Assembly (NCBI GenBank): GCA_964397305.1
Contig: CAYNIP010000022.1
Location: 1 to 64,000, forward strand
DNA from: JAAUTY01 sp964397305
Lineage (GTDB): Bacteria > Cyanobacteriota > Cyanobacteriia > Cyanobacteriales > Spirulinaceae
Length of the DNA stretch: 64,000 nucleotides
Direction of reading: 5' to 3'
Below the pieces are notes generated by a model. It had not been told where the DNA came from, did not search any database, and saw only the letters and a program-made list of their open reading frames with translations. Made by a program: the position numbers and the translations under genes. Within the stretch, counting starts at the first letter, position 1; the number at the start of each line of letters is the position of its first letter. Below, piece by piece: positions 43,737 to 51,938 of this stretch.

Positions 43737-43766
43737 GCCAGGGACGGGCTTTGAGCCAGCCCTGGC
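43737..43766 (+). terminator. Hairpin after the helical carotenoid protein gene
   Basis: Stem GCCAGGG / CCCTGGC with an inner GGCT/AGCC pairing, starting 12 bases after the stop codon and followed by CTTCTCC. The T-run is weak, so it may work as an attenuator that lowers readthrough into the CTDH gene, or simply stabilise the 3' end. Confidence 0.5.
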
Positions 43767-43794
43767 CTTCTCCCTAGCTGAACTACACTCTCCC

Positions 43795-43841
43795 GCTGAT
43801 GCCTGGTCGGTTGCCGATTTACGGCAGCCCTGGGCATCAGC
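43795..43841 (+). other. Second stem-loop in the HCP-CTDH spacer
   Basis: Outer stem GCTGATGCC / GGCATCAGC (9 bases, perfect) enclosing TGCCG...CGGCA. A third small hairpin, GGAGCGTTAGCGCTCC, follows at ~43927. Three stem-loops within 284 bases make this spacer unusually structured; its function is not known. No gene in the spacer. Confidence 0.5.
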
Positions 43842-44008
43842 GCTTGCTATCTGCCTGGTTCAACCCTAGCACAGGCTTCTGAGCCGGCCAGGGGGGCAGG
43901 ATAGGCTCCCCCACCCTTGTCCCAGGCGGAGCGTTAGCGCTCCAGCGACCGAGAGCCGCCGCCCCGGGAACCGAGACTTGACTGCACTTCACGTTTGGAG
44001 ATTCGCTG

Positions 44009-44395
44009 ATGACGACTGCGATCGCCCCGCAGACGCTGCCCAATCTACTCGTGCCCACCCTCAGCCGCTACTTTGAAGCCTTCAATGGGGGTGACTTTGA
44101 GACCGTCGCCCAATTGTTTGCCCCGGCCGGTCAGTTGCGACCCCCCTTTGAGGAGCCCGTGCAGGGGCCCGCGGCCATCGCCCACTATCTCCAACAGGAG
44201 GCCGCCGGCTTTCGCTGCCAGCCCCAGTCAGCGCAGTACTGCGGCGAAGCGATCCAGGTTCGCGGCCAGGTTCACGCGCCCTGCTTCAGCCTCAATGTCG
44301 TTTGGCAGTTTACCCTGCACCCGGATCAGACCCTAGCGAGCCTCCAGATCGAGCTCCAAGCCAGCCTAGAAGATTTATTCCATCTGGCCCGTTAA
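44009..44395 (+). CDS. ctdh: CTDH: OCP C-terminal domain homologue (NTF2-like carotenoid carrier)
   Basis: 128-residue NTF2/SnoaL-fold protein corresponding to the regulatory C-terminal half of the orange carotenoid protein. Such proteins dimerise around a keto-carotenoid and hand it to apo-HCP. Typical segments: LSRYFEAFNGGDFETVAQLFA, PFEEPVQGPAAIAHYL, IQVRGQVHAPCFSLNVVWQF with Trp99 near the OCP Trp288 position, and QIELQASLEDLFHLAR at the end. Cys92 is placed close to the cysteine reported to form an inter-subunit disulphide in Anabaena CTDH. It lies 284 bases downstream of the HCP gene on the same strand, the arrangement known for HCP/CTDH pairs. Confidence 0.9.
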   Translation: MTTAIAPQTLPNLLVPTLSRYFEAFNGGDFETVAQLFAPAGQLRPPFEEPVQGPAAIAHYLQQEAAGFRCQPQSAQYCGEAIQVRGQVHAPCFSLNVVWQFTLHPDQTLASLQIELQASLEDLFHLAR

Positions 44396-44411
44396 CCATC
44401 GTTCCTGGGCC

Positions 44412-45290
44412 TTAATCCACGCCGATGTCCACCCGCCGATTGCGCTGGCGGTTGGCGGCGGTGTCGTTGGGAACGAGGGGCCGAGAGTCGCCAAAGCCGA
44501 TCGGAATCCAGGTGTAGCGATCGCTCTCCGGCAGTTCCCGCCGCAAGTACTGCTCCAGAACCCCTGCCAATTCTAGGGAGCGCTGACGCTGGGTTGCCGG
44601 CGCCTCGCCCCGATCAAGGTGAACCCCGATGCGAACCGTCGCGCCGGGGTATTTGCGTAACTCCTGGACGAGATGAAAGAGCTGGCGCTGGCCTTGGTCG
44701 GAGATGGTGTCGTCTTCAGCCAGGAGCGAATCAAGATCGTAGGGCGATCGCAAGCGCTGCCCCAAGCGCAAGTTGGCATTGCTAGCCAGGGGGGGCAACT
44801 CCGGCGGCGGTGGCTCCGGAGCTGGGGGAAGGGTGCGAACCCGTTGCCGCAGGGCCTCGAGGCGATCGGGCAGGGTCTGGTCGCCGGCCTCGAGACCGAA
44901 GCGCTCTTCCAGGGCCTCGGTGTCAGTGAAGACCCCTTCAAACTGCTGGCGCAAACCGAGCACCTGCTGTTCGAGTTGACGGCGCTGCTCCGGGGTCACA
45001 GTTCCCGGCGGTGGTGATGGCGGGGCGGTGGGAGTCGGGGAGGGCAGGGGCGTGGGCACGGCGGCCAAGTCGGGAGTCTGCCAATTCTCCCAAGCCGTGA
45101 GGAAGTAGGGCTTGGCCGCCGTGTCTCGGGGCTGGTTGATCGCCCAGAGAATCCCGGCGGCGGCCCCAGCACTGCCCAAAATTCCTAACAGGAGCAGACG
45201 CACCAACAGGCCGAACAACCAGGCGAGGGGCCGGAAGGCCCGCGATGGGGGTTGGGCTTGCAGCGAAGTATCGGGGGAAGTCTGAGTCAC
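44412..45290 (-). CDS. OmpA/MotB-domain membrane protein
   Basis: 292 residues. A single N-terminal membrane anchor (~20-50, LAWLFGLLVRLLLLGILGSA) is followed by a Pro/Thr-rich linker, a predicted coiled coil (~105-150, EQRRQLEQQVLGLRQQFEG) and a C-terminal OmpA-like domain (~200-292) ending in the peptidoglycan-binding motif NRQRNRRVDI. The domain likely binds cell wall in the periplasm while the protein is anchored in the inner membrane. It is convergent with the CTDH gene (16-base gap). Same strand as the next gene but 160 bases apart. Partner unknown. Confidence 0.85.
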   Translation of the reverse strand: MTQTSPDTSLQAQPPSRAFRPLAWLFGLLVRLLLLGILGSAGAAAGILWAINQPRDTAAKPYFLTAWENWQTPDLAAVPTPLPSPTPTAPPSPPPGTVTPEQRRQLEQQVLGLRQQFEGVFTDTEALEERFGLEAGDQTLPDRLEALRQRVRTLPPAPEPPPPELPPLASNANLRLGQRLRSPYDLDSLLAEDDTISDQGQRQLFHLVQELRKYPGATVRIGVHLDRGEAPATQRQRSLELAGVLEQYLRRELPESDRYTWIPIGFGDSRPLVPNDTAANRQRNRRVDIGVD

Positions 45291-45452
45291 AGGCTCTAGC
45301 CGCTAGCAGTCACGGCATGAATTTTAGCTGATTTGGTGGGAGGCTCCGCGCCCGCCCCGGACGAACCTTCAGAGATTCGCCAGCGCCGCTCCCCGACAAG
45401 CCGCAGGAGCAGCCCGCCTGGTACGGCGCTAACGGCCAGGGCCGAGAGTCGA

Positions 45453-46928
45453 TCACGGCAGCCAACGGGGATCAACCCCTGCCCCCACCTCGCGCGGGGG
45501 CTGGAAATTGACATAGGCCCGAGGACCGCTGAGGTCTGGCAACTTCAGGGACCAGATCGTGCCCAGAATTTCTGGGTCGGCCAGCTCGGATGCGGGCTCG
45601 GAGCGCAGGACTTGATCGAAGAGCAGGGCGCGACCGTCAGGCGATAGGCTCATGCGGACGTTGGGATCGTCCGTCAGGGCAATGAGCGGGACGGATTCGG
45701 CTCCGGCCACCTCTACCAGGCTGAGAAAATGGCTGTCACCGCTCGCCTCAGACTCCGGGGGCTCCGTGTGCAGGCAGTAAAGATAGGTTTCCCGGCGGGG
45801 CTCAAAGGCACAGTCCAGGAAACGCCCCTGGGTCTGCATCAACTCCGTGGCTCGGCCGTTGCCCTGGAGGAGGTAGAGGGACTGGGTGCGATCGCGGTTG
45901 TCGCGGACCATCACCTTCGTCCGGGTATCCTGCCGCGAGAAGGCCAACACTGCCTGATAGCCGGGAAAAAATTGCCAGGTTCCTGCCGATTGCAGCAGGG
46001 GAACCAGGGCGACTCCCTGCTCTTGGGCGATCGCCACCGCATCGCCCGTCGGGGTGAGCTTAAAGCGATTGCTCTGCACCCCGAGGGAGCGGGGCGCTCC
46101 CGTTGGGGGCAACACCCAGAGGCTAGCCTCCTCACGGTTGCGGCGGTTGACCCGCTGCACGAGGGCGATCTCGCCTTGGGCGGCCAAATCAAAGTTCAGG
46201 TTCTGGTGCTCGTCCGCTGCGAGGAGAAGTTCGATGCGGCCAGGACGCTCGCGCCGGGACCCGCGACCCAGGCCGGTGCTGACGGTGTAGAGCTGCTGCT
46301 CGGCGACTCCTTGGCCTTGGTGACGCTCATAGGCTGAGAAGAGAATGCGATCGCCACTGGCATAGGGCTCAAAGTTCGTGACCACCAGATCCCCAGGCGT
46401 CAGTTCGATCGTCTGGTCGCGGGTCTCGTTCCGCAAGATCAGACGACCGGCCGCCTCGCCCTCCAGGCCCAGGTAGGCAAAGGTCAGATCGCGGGTGGTG
46501 AAGCTCATTTCCCGGGGTGGCAGCAACCGCGCCGACTGCTGGGGCGATCGCGGCGGTGCTTCGGCCGCCTCTAGGCGCAGGGTGTAGTCCGTACCATAGG
46601 CCGGCAAATCAGTCAGGGTATAGGCCAGGGTGCGACCGGCCCAACTGATTTTGCCCGGCAGGGGCGGATCAATCTCTAGGCCTGCCACGACCGTCTCCCA
46701 AGCCATGGGCTGGTCAAAGGTCAGCGTAAAGCTATCATCGCCACGCCCCACGCGCTGGTCCGCCCAACTGAAGGCCAGCAAGCGGGGCTGGGCGCGATCG
46801 CCCGCAAACACCACCCCCGCTAAGGCAAGGGCCAGCACTCCCATCGCCGCAAAAGCCGCGCGCTCCATGGGCAGCAAGCGCGCGAAAAACCTCATCCCTC
46901 GTAATCTCAACCGTAATGTCAACTTCAT
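45453..46928 (-). CDS. Exported/anchored protein with Ig-like and TolB-like propeller regions
   Basis: 491 residues. N-terminal basic stretch and membrane helix (~22-42, AAFAAMGVLALALAGVVFAG) act as signal anchor. Residues ~50-145 look like a bacterial Ig-like (SbsA/Big_5) domain: FSWADQRVGRGDDSFTLTFD...Y.LTDLPAYGTDYTLRL. The rest (~150-490) is a series of ~40-residue strand-rich units with D-containing turns (e.g. LTDDPNVRMSLSPDGRALLF), like a TolB/WD-type beta-propeller. No enzymatic motif seen. Possibly an envelope scaffold or surface protein. The assignment rests on repeat pattern only. Confidence 0.6.
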   Translation of the reverse strand: MKLTLRLRLRGMRFFARLLPMERAAFAAMGVLALALAGVVFAGDRAQPRLLAFSWADQRVGRGDDSFTLTFDQPMAWETVVAGLEIDPPLPGKISWAGRTLAYTLTDLPAYGTDYTLRLEAAEAPPRSPQQSARLLPPREMSFTTRDLTFAYLGLEGEAAGRLILRNETRDQTIELTPGDLVVTNFEPYASGDRILFSAYERHQGQGVAEQQLYTVSTGLGRGSRRERPGRIELLLAADEHQNLNFDLAAQGEIALVQRVNRRNREEASLWVLPPTGAPRSLGVQSNRFKLTPTGDAVAIAQEQGVALVPLLQSAGTWQFFPGYQAVLAFSRQDTRTKVMVRDNRDRTQSLYLLQGNGRATELMQTQGRFLDCAFEPRRETYLYCLHTEPPESEASGDSHFLSLVEVAGAESVPLIALTDDPNVRMSLSPDGRALLFDQVLRSEPASELADPEILGTIWSLKLPDLSGPRAYVNFQPPREVGAGVDPRWLP

Positions 46929-47061
46929 AACAGCTCTGGAGCGAGTAGCGGTAGGGGTGTGAGGGACGGTGAGTGTGGAGCCAGAGACCCGAAAGAATTA
47001 CGGGCCTCAAGCGCGCGCTGGCCCTCAAAAGACAGTTTTGGCAAACGCTGAAGCTGCCGAG

Positions 47062-47327
47062 GGGTGAACGAAGTTTTACGCAGGATGTTGGTACTCCTTA
47101 GCTTAGCCTTCACCCCAACCGCTCTCCTAAGTCGAGAGCGGGGCTTCTAGCTCCCCTGCTCCCAGTTTTGGGAGCAGGGGCCGGGGGATATAAACGCGCA
47201 GCGGCTTCTCGTAGAGTGGACCCCGTAACCCTGTTCGCGCTAGCGTCGCGTAGCGATAGAGGGTTACACTCTGCTCCTGGAACCAGCGCTCAAAATTCAG
47301 GAGAGCCGCGCTTTTTTTCCTCCACCC
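47062..47327. repeat. Palindromic MITE-like repeat, family B copy in inverted orientation
   Basis: A 266-base element that is largely the reverse complement of 6282-6521. It has the same TIRs (GGGTGAACGAA at the left, TTCCTCCACCC at the right), the same GCTAAGGAGTACCAACATC block and GAATTTTGAGCGCTGG block. Unlike the 6.3 kb copy it carries CAGCGGCTTCTCGTAGAGTG, found in family A copies. It fills most of the 454-base gap between the propeller-like gene and cimA; no gene seen in the remainder. Confidence 0.8.
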
Positions 47328-47382
47328 GCTGGCCTGGGCCTTAGGCCAGGGATGCTACCGCTATGCTAGCGCCTGAGGCAGC

Positions 47383-49026
47383 CTAGGCGCGGGAAGCCAG
47401 GGGAGTAAGGGGCTGGGTTGAGCGCGATCGCAACAACAACCCATATTCAATCCCCTCCACCACGGCTTGATAGGACGCATCAATGATGTTGGTTGAAACG
47501 CCTACCGTCGTCCAGCGCTGCTCCCCGTCGCTGGATTCGATCAGCACCCGCGTGGTCGCTGAGGTCCCCGCATGGCCGTCGAGAATGCGGACTTTGTAAT
47601 CCGTCAGGTGGAAGTCAGCAATCTCAGGATAGACCTTGACCAAGGCCTTCCGGAGCGCCGCATCCAGGGCGGACACCGGACCATTGCCCTCAGCCGCCTC
47701 CAGCATTTCTTCGCCTTTCACCTCCACTTTGATCGTTGCCAAAGCATTTTTATAGGGATTACTCGCCCCCTGCAAAATGTCGCAGGTCACTTGGAAGCCC
47801 TCGATCCGGAACCAATCCGGTCGGCAATCCAGCGCCCGCCGCATCAGGAGTTCAAAGCTGGCTTCGGCCGCTTCAAACTGATAGCCATTGTTCTCCAGCT
47901 CCTTCAACTGTTGCAAAATCTGGCGGCAGGTGGGGTCTTGGGGCTCCAGCTCCAGGCCGAAGCTCCGAGCCTTGGCCAGCACATTGCTCAGGCCCGACTG
48001 ATCGGAGATCACGATCCGGCGCTCATTGCCCACGGCCTCCGGGGCGATGTGCTCGTAGGTGAGGGGATTGCGAGCGACGGCCGAAACATGGATGCCGCCC
48101 TTGTGGGCAAAGGCAGAGCGGCCTACAAAGGGAGCATGGTCATCGGGGGCCAAGTTGACCATTTCGCTGATCGTGCGGCTGGCAGCCGTCAACTGCGACA
48201 GTTGGTCGGGTTCAATGCAGGGGTGGCCCAGCTTGAGCTGCAAGTTGGGGATCAGGGTGCAGAGGTTAGCATTGCCACAACGCTCGCCGTAGCCGTTGAT
48301 CGTGCCCTGGACCATCTGGGCTCCGGCCTGGACAGCGGCGATCGCATTAGCCACCGCTGTGCCCGCATCGTTGTGAGTATGAATGCCCAACTTCGGCCCT
48401 GGTCCGGGGGCCGCTAGGACGGGAAAGGCGGCGACGACGGCGGTGGTAATGGTACTCACTTCCTGGGGCAGCGTGCCGCCATTGGTATCGCAGAGGGTCA
48501 GCCAGTCGGCCCCGGCCGCCAGGGCCGTGGCCAGCGTCTCCAGAGCATAGTCAGGATTTTGTTTGTAACCATCAAACCAGTGCTCGGCATCGTAGATGAT
48601 GCGGCGACCTTGGCTCCGCAGGTAGGCAATGGTATCACCGATCATCGCCAAGTTTTCCGCCAGGGTGGTCTGCAAGCCCTCGGTGACGTGGAGATCCCAG
48701 GATTTGCCAAACAGCGTGACCCAGAGGGTATTGGCCGCCAGAATCGCCTGCAACATTTTGTCGTTTTCTGCGGCGACCTGGGGGCGACGGGTGGAGCAGA
48801 AGGCGACAACTTCGGCCTGTTTCAGGGGCGTTTCCCGCAGTTTCCAGAAAAATTGCACATCCTTGGGATTGGCTCCAGGCCAGCCCCCTTCAATGAAGGG
48901 AAGGCCCAAATCGTCGAGTTTGCGAGCAATGCGTAGCTTGTCGTCCAGAGAGAGGGCCAGGCCTTCGCGCTGAGCGCCGTCGCGGAGGGTGGTGTCGTAG
49001 AGCCAGATCCGTGGTGCCGTGGTCAT
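47383..49026 (-). CDS. cimA: Citramalate synthase
   Basis: 547 residues; condenses pyruvate with acetyl-CoA to (R)-citramalate, the threonine-independent route to isoleucine. N-terminal TIM-barrel with YDTTLRDGAQREG, HTHNDAGTAVANA and GYGERCGNANLCTLIPNL, then the KGGIHVSAVARNP segment and a C-terminal LeuA-dimer/regulatory domain (~420-535; SALDAALRKALVKVYP, then LIESSDGEQRWTTVGVS). The AQREG rather than EQ-type motif and the absence of isopropylmalate-synthase-specific segments favour CimA over LeuA. ATG 49026. Divergent from the ferredoxin gene with a 57-base spacer. Confidence 0.93.
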   Translation of the reverse strand: MTTAPRIWLYDTTLRDGAQREGLALSLDDKLRIARKLDDLGLPFIEGGWPGANPKDVQFFWKLRETPLKQAEVVAFCSTRRPQVAAENDKMLQAILAANTLWVTLFGKSWDLHVTEGLQTTLAENLAMIGDTIAYLRSQGRRIIYDAEHWFDGYKQNPDYALETLATALAAGADWLTLCDTNGGTLPQEVSTITTAVVAAFPVLAAPGPGPKLGIHTHNDAGTAVANAIAAVQAGAQMVQGTINGYGERCGNANLCTLIPNLQLKLGHPCIEPDQLSQLTAASRTISEMVNLAPDDHAPFVGRSAFAHKGGIHVSAVARNPLTYEHIAPEAVGNERRIVISDQSGLSNVLAKARSFGLELEPQDPTCRQILQQLKELENNGYQFEAAEASFELLMRRALDCRPDWFRIEGFQVTCDILQGASNPYKNALATIKVEVKGEEMLEAAEGNGPVSALDAALRKALVKVYPEIADFHLTDYKVRILDGHAGTSATTRVLIESSDGEQRWTTVGVSTNIIDASYQAVVEGIEYGLLLRSRSTQPLTPLASRA

Positions 49027-49083
49027 GGGGAAGCGAGCGTTACACTAGTTAACAGTAGGAGTATTGAGAGGACACACCGAACT

Positions 49084-49422
49084 ATGCCGACAGTAAAAGC
49101 CCAGGGTCAGACGTTTACTTGCGATCGCGGCGCAAACCTCCGTAACGTTCTATTAGAGCATGGTATCGAGGTTTACAACGGCGCGGCAAAAAACCTGAAT
49201 TGCCACGGTCTCGGAACCTGCGGCACTTGTGCCGTCGCGGTCCAGGGGGAGGTCTCGGAGGCCAGTTGGCGCGAAAAGGCCCGCCTCGGGCTGCCCCCCC
49301 ACTCCGCCGCCCGTGGCCTGCGGTTGTCCTGCCAGACTCAGGTTCTCGGGGATGTGGAAGTGACCAAGTACGAGGGCTTCTGGGGCCAGGGCGACCAGCC
49401 CCAGTGGCAGCCGGCTAGCTAG
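49084..49422 (+). CDS. 2Fe-2S ferredoxin-like protein
   Basis: 112 residues with a plant-type 2Fe-2S fold. The cluster cysteines are C40-x5-C46-x2-C49 and C83 (NCHGLGTCGTCAV ... LSCQTQV). The first spacing is C-x5-C rather than the C-x4-C of photosynthetic PetF, and the chain is more basic than PetF, so it is one of the alternative cyanobacterial ferredoxins (adrenodoxin/XylT-like spacing). The C-terminal ~20 residues (YEGFWGQGDQPQWQP) are an extension. Electron partner unknown. Divergent from cimA. Confidence 0.85.
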   Translation: MPTVKAQGQTFTCDRGANLRNVLLEHGIEVYNGAAKNLNCHGLGTCGTCAVAVQGEVSEASWREKARLGLPPHSAARGLRLSCQTQVLGDVEVTKYEGFWGQGDQPQWQPAS

Positions 49423-49542
49423 TCGGTGGTCTTCGGAGAGCGGTAGGAGGGCTGGGGTGCTCCGGCTCCCTCCTGCCCTCTTGTCCCCAGGGTCTCAGGA
49501 CTTGCAGAATTGCACCACACCATCGCCCCTTGCGGTTCGACC

Positions 49543-50127
49543 ATGACACCGATCACGCCGACGACCCCCGTTGATTTGCCCGCAACCTTTCGGATCTCCC
49601 CGCTAATCCGGATCACGCTGCTGCTGCTGTACCTGGCCTTGACCCTGCCGCTACCGTTTCTAGCGGCGGTGACAGCGGCGCCGCTCCCGCCTGCGGGCTT
49701 AGGCTTGGCGATCGCCCTAGGCTTCCTTCTCCTCTACGGGATGCTGAGCGAGCGGGTGATTGTGGATGACCAGGGAATTCGCGTGACCTCCCCCCCCTGG
49801 TGGCCCGTTCCCTTCCGGCGGGGCTGGGCCCTCGCTTGGACGGACATTGCGGCGCTCAAGCTGCGGACGACGGGCCAAGGGGGGCTCGTCTACTACTTTG
49901 TGACGGCGGAGCAATCGCGTGCCTACTTGTTGCCCATGCGGGTGGCGGGGTTCGCTCGCCTCACCCGCCTGATCCAGGCCCAGACTCAGCTTGACTTAAC
50001 AGATGTCCGCCCCCTAGCGCAACCGTGGATGTATGGCCTCCTGCTCGGCTGTGCCAGCTTGTTGCTGCTGGTGGATGCCTGGGCGATCGCCACGGCCGTG
50101 AGCTTGGGGGCGATCGCGGGGGGCTAG
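49543..50127 (+). CDS. Conserved membrane protein, function unknown
   Basis: 194 residues from ATG 49543 (frame open to 49510). Two N-terminal membrane helices (~20-70, LIRITLLLLYLALTLPLPF and LGLAIALGFLLLYGMLS), a central soluble domain (~75-150; VDDQGIRVTSPPWWP, WALAWTDIAALKL) that looks like a bacterial PH-type domain, and one or two C-terminal helices (WMYGLLLGCASLLLLVDAW). Similar small proteins are encoded near psb genes in cyanobacteria, but I do not recognise a named family. Its stop overlaps the stop of psbN by 4 bases (CTAG). Confidence 0.65.
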   Translation: MTPITPTTPVDLPATFRISPLIRITLLLLYLALTLPLPFLAAVTAAPLPPAGLGLAIALGFLLLYGMLSERVIVDDQGIRVTSPPWWPVPFRRGWALAWTDIAALKLRTTGQGGLVYYFVTAEQSRAYLLPMRVAGFARLTRLIQAQTQLDLTDVRPLAQPWMYGLLLGCASLLLLVDAWAIATAVSLGAIAGG

Positions 50128-50255
50128 TCCTCGTGATCCTCAAAGGGGTCGCCCAATTCGGCCGCCGGCGCCCCGAAGGAGAGGTAGATCGAGTAGGCCG
50201 TGACCGCAATCACCAGGGCCCCGATACCGAGGATCAAAACCATTGAATTTTCCAT
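50124..50255 (-). CDS. psbN: PsbN, photosystem II biogenesis protein
   Basis: 43-residue single-helix thylakoid protein required for photosystem II assembly/repair rather than being a subunit. Sequence starts MENSMVLILGIGALVIAVTA and ends FGAPAAELGDPFEDHED, the standard PsbN form and length. Start ATG 50255. Located back to back with psbH on the opposite strand, the arrangement conserved in cyanobacteria and plastids; the 93 bases between them carry both promoters. Its 3' end overlaps the membrane protein gene by 4 bases. Confidence 0.96.
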   Translation of the reverse strand: MENSMVLILGIGALVIAVTAYSIYLSFGAPAAELGDPFEDHED

Positions 50256-50288
50256 AGTTGCGCCTAAAGCTGGGTTTCCGTCTTCCTC

Positions 50289-50294
50289 TATAAT
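50289..50294 (+). promoter_or_regulatory. Candidate -10 element of psbH
   Basis: Perfect TATAAT at 50289-50294 in the psbN-psbH spacer, giving a leader of about 45-50 bases. The -35 region (around 50265-50270) is not a good match to TTGACA, which is common for cyanobacterial psb promoters. The reverse strand also reads TATTATA nearby, so psbN may use the same AT-rich patch. Confidence 0.45.
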
Positions 50295-50348
50295 AATATT
50301 GCGGAACTTTAACAAAGACAGTTAGCACACCGACGGACTGAGAAACCT

Positions 50349-50543
50349 ATGGCACAGCGTACTTGGTTGGGCGATCGCCTGAAGCCCCTGAACTCGGAGT
50401 ACGGCAAAGTTGTCCCCGGCTGGGGAACAACGCCGCTGATGGCCGTTTTCATGGGTCTATTCTTCGTCTTCCTGCTGATCATCTTGCAGATCTACAACGC
50501 CGATCTGATCCTGACCAGCTTCGACCTCAACTGGGGCGGCTAA
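50349..50543 (+). CDS. psbH: Photosystem II 10 kDa phosphoprotein PsbH
   Basis: 64-residue photosystem II subunit with one membrane helix; stabilises the QB site and bicarbonate binding and contacts CP47. Sequence begins MAQRTWLGDRLKPLNSEYGK, then the helix around PLMAVFMGLFFVFLLIILQI, ending YNADLILTSFDLNWGG: standard cyanobacterial PsbH without the phosphorylated N-terminal extension of plants. Followed 40 bases later by a hairpin terminator. Confidence 0.97.
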   Translation: MAQRTWLGDRLKPLNSEYGKVVPGWGTTPLMAVFMGLFFVFLLIILQIYNADLILTSFDLNWGG

Positions 50544-50582
50544 CCCTCGCCGACTCGAGGCCCTGGGCCTCTTCCATGACAG

Positions 50583-50606
50583 CCCCCGCTCCCCGGGGGT
50601 TGTTTG
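50583..50606 (+). terminator. psbH intrinsic terminator
   Basis: Stem CCCCCG / CGGGGG with a CTCCC loop followed by TTGTTTG, 40 bases past the psbH stop. A second small palindrome (GAGGCCCTGGGCCTC, 50557-50571) precedes it. Confidence 0.6.
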
Positions 50607-50705
50607 CCATGTTAACGTGAGAGGTTCAGCCTTAGGCTACCTCCCTGAGGGCCCGTCCCCAAGCCGACAACCCTTGATAACCTGTAGATTGGGTTGAACC
50701 GCAGG

Positions 50706-50738
50706 AAACCCAACGCAACCCGGCTGCTGTTGGGTTTT
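50706..50738. repeat. Hairpin with TTGGGTTT arm upstream of tatA/B-like gene
   Basis: Stem AAACCCAAC / GTTGGGTTT (9 bases) with a 14-base loop, preceded by GATTGGGTTGAACCGCAGG, which carries the same TTGGGTT core. This resembles a short repetitive element seen widely in cyanobacterial intergenic DNA. It could also end transcription coming from psbH. Confidence 0.5.
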
Positions 50739-50816
50739 ACCAGACTCAGCCCCCTCTCCGATCGAGACCTGTCAGGCCGTCCGGCGACCTCCTAGCTTGT
50801 ACTCGCAAAACATCCC

Positions 50817-51137
50817 ATGAATATCTTTGGTATCGGTTTGCCCGAAATGGCGCTCATTTTTGTCATAGCGCTCCTTATTTTCGGGCCCAAAAAGCTCCCG
50901 GAAATTGGTCGCAGTCTCGGCAAAGCGATTCGCAGCTTCCAAGAGGCCTCCAGCGAATTTCAAAACGAGTTCAAGCGGGAGGCAGAGAAGGTCGAGAATA
51001 CGATCAAAATGCAGGCTCGCCTGGAAGCAGCCGATGGTGAGGTTGCCGCGCCCCCAACGGACCCGGGGGCGACGACAACGGCCGAGCCCGCTGAGGCCTC
51101 GGAAGAAGCCCCGGCGAGGGAGTCCAGCAGCAGCTAG
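50817..51137 (+). CDS. TatA/TatB-family translocase protein
   Basis: 106 residues: membrane helix at the extreme N-terminus (MNIFGIGLPEMALIFVIALL), the hinge IFGPKKLPEIG, a long amphipathic helix (RSLGKAIRSFQEASSEFQNE, continuing FKREAEKVENTIKM), and an Ala/Pro/Thr-rich tail ending in four serines. The longer amphipathic helix and the Glu at position 10 (LPE) recall TatB, but cyanobacteria carry mixed TatA/B forms, so the exact class is left open. Start ATG 50817. Convergent with the response-regulator gene. A shorter TatA is encoded at 38345-38527. Confidence 0.88.
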   Translation: MNIFGIGLPEMALIFVIALLIFGPKKLPEIGRSLGKAIRSFQEASSEFQNEFKREAEKVENTIKMQARLEAADGEVAAPPTDPGATTTAEPAEASEEAPARESSSS

Positions 51138-51215
51138 CTGGGGCCCCAGCATCGCCACGGTGGCGGGCTGATGAAAGCTCAGCCCGCCAAGGCCCCTACG
51201 GGGCATCCCCCGATC

Positions 51216-51938
51216 CTAACCCGGAGTTTCTTCCGGGCCAGGGATTTCAAAGCGGTAGCCGTAGCCGCGCACCGTCTTGATCAGCGAAGGCTTGGAGCCG
51301 TCGATGTCGATCTTCTTGCGGATCTGCCCGATGTGAACATCGACCACGCGCTGGTCGCCCACCATTTGGTCGTAGTCCCAGACGGCATTGATCAGTTTGG
51401 GGCGGCTCAGGGCTTGGCCGGGGTGGCTGGCTAGGAAATACAGGAGATCAAACTCCAGGGCCGTGAGCGGCACTGATTTGTCATCGACTCGCACCTCCCG
51501 CCGCTCCGGATCAATCGTCAGGTGGCCGAACACCATCGCCTGGTTATCCGGCTCATTCGTCACGGCTCGCTGACGCTTTAGAATTGCCCCAACCCGAAAT
51601 TCCAGTTCCAGCAGGTCAAAGGGTTTGGTCAAATAGTCATCCGCCCCTTTCCGAAACCCAATCGCCTTGTCCTCGGTATCCGTGCGGCTGGTGAGCATGA
51701 GCACAAAGACATCGGTGCGGCTCTGCATCTGCTCACAGAGGTTGTAGCCTAGGGAGTCGGGCAGATTGACATCCAGAATCACGAGGTCGGGATTGAAGGC
51801 ATCGAAGCTCATGAGGGCAGACTCCCCATCGGCCGCTGATTCGACTTGATAGCCCTTCTGGCTCAAAAAACGAATCACAAGATTCCGGATCGCCGGGTCG
51901 TCGTCAACAACAAGAATCTTGGCGGGGGCAGTAGCCAT
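51216..51938 (-). CDS. OmpR/PhoB-family response regulator
   Basis: 240 residues. Receiver (~7-122): acidic VVDDDP, phospho-acceptor Asp56 in ILDVNLP, Thr in MLTSRTD, Lys in LTKPF. Winged-helix DNA-binding domain (~140-232): LTALEFDLLYFLASHPGQAL, VVDVHIGQIRKKI and the wing TVRGYGYRFE. It resembles cyanobacterial OmpR-type regulators but its receiver is not a close match in my memory to RpaA or RpaB, so no symbol is given. No sensor kinase is adjacent. ATG 51938. Transcribed toward the TatA/B gene. Confidence 0.92.
   Translation of the reverse strand: MATAPAKILVVDDDPAIRNLVIRFLSQKGYQVESAADGESALMSFDAFNPDLVILDVNLPDSLGYNLCEQMQSRTDVFVLMLTSRTDTEDKAIGFRKGADDYLTKPFDLLELEFRVGAILKRQRAVTNEPDNQAMVFGHLTIDPERREVRVDDKSVPLTALEFDLLYFLASHPGQALSRPKLINAVWDYDQMVGDQRVVDVHIGQIRKKIDIDGSKPSLIKTVRGYGYRFEIPGPEETPG

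Noticed and set aside
51216..51938. Naming the OmpR-type regulator RpaA or RpaB
   Set aside because: The receiver differs at several places from the sequences I remember for both; left unnamed.
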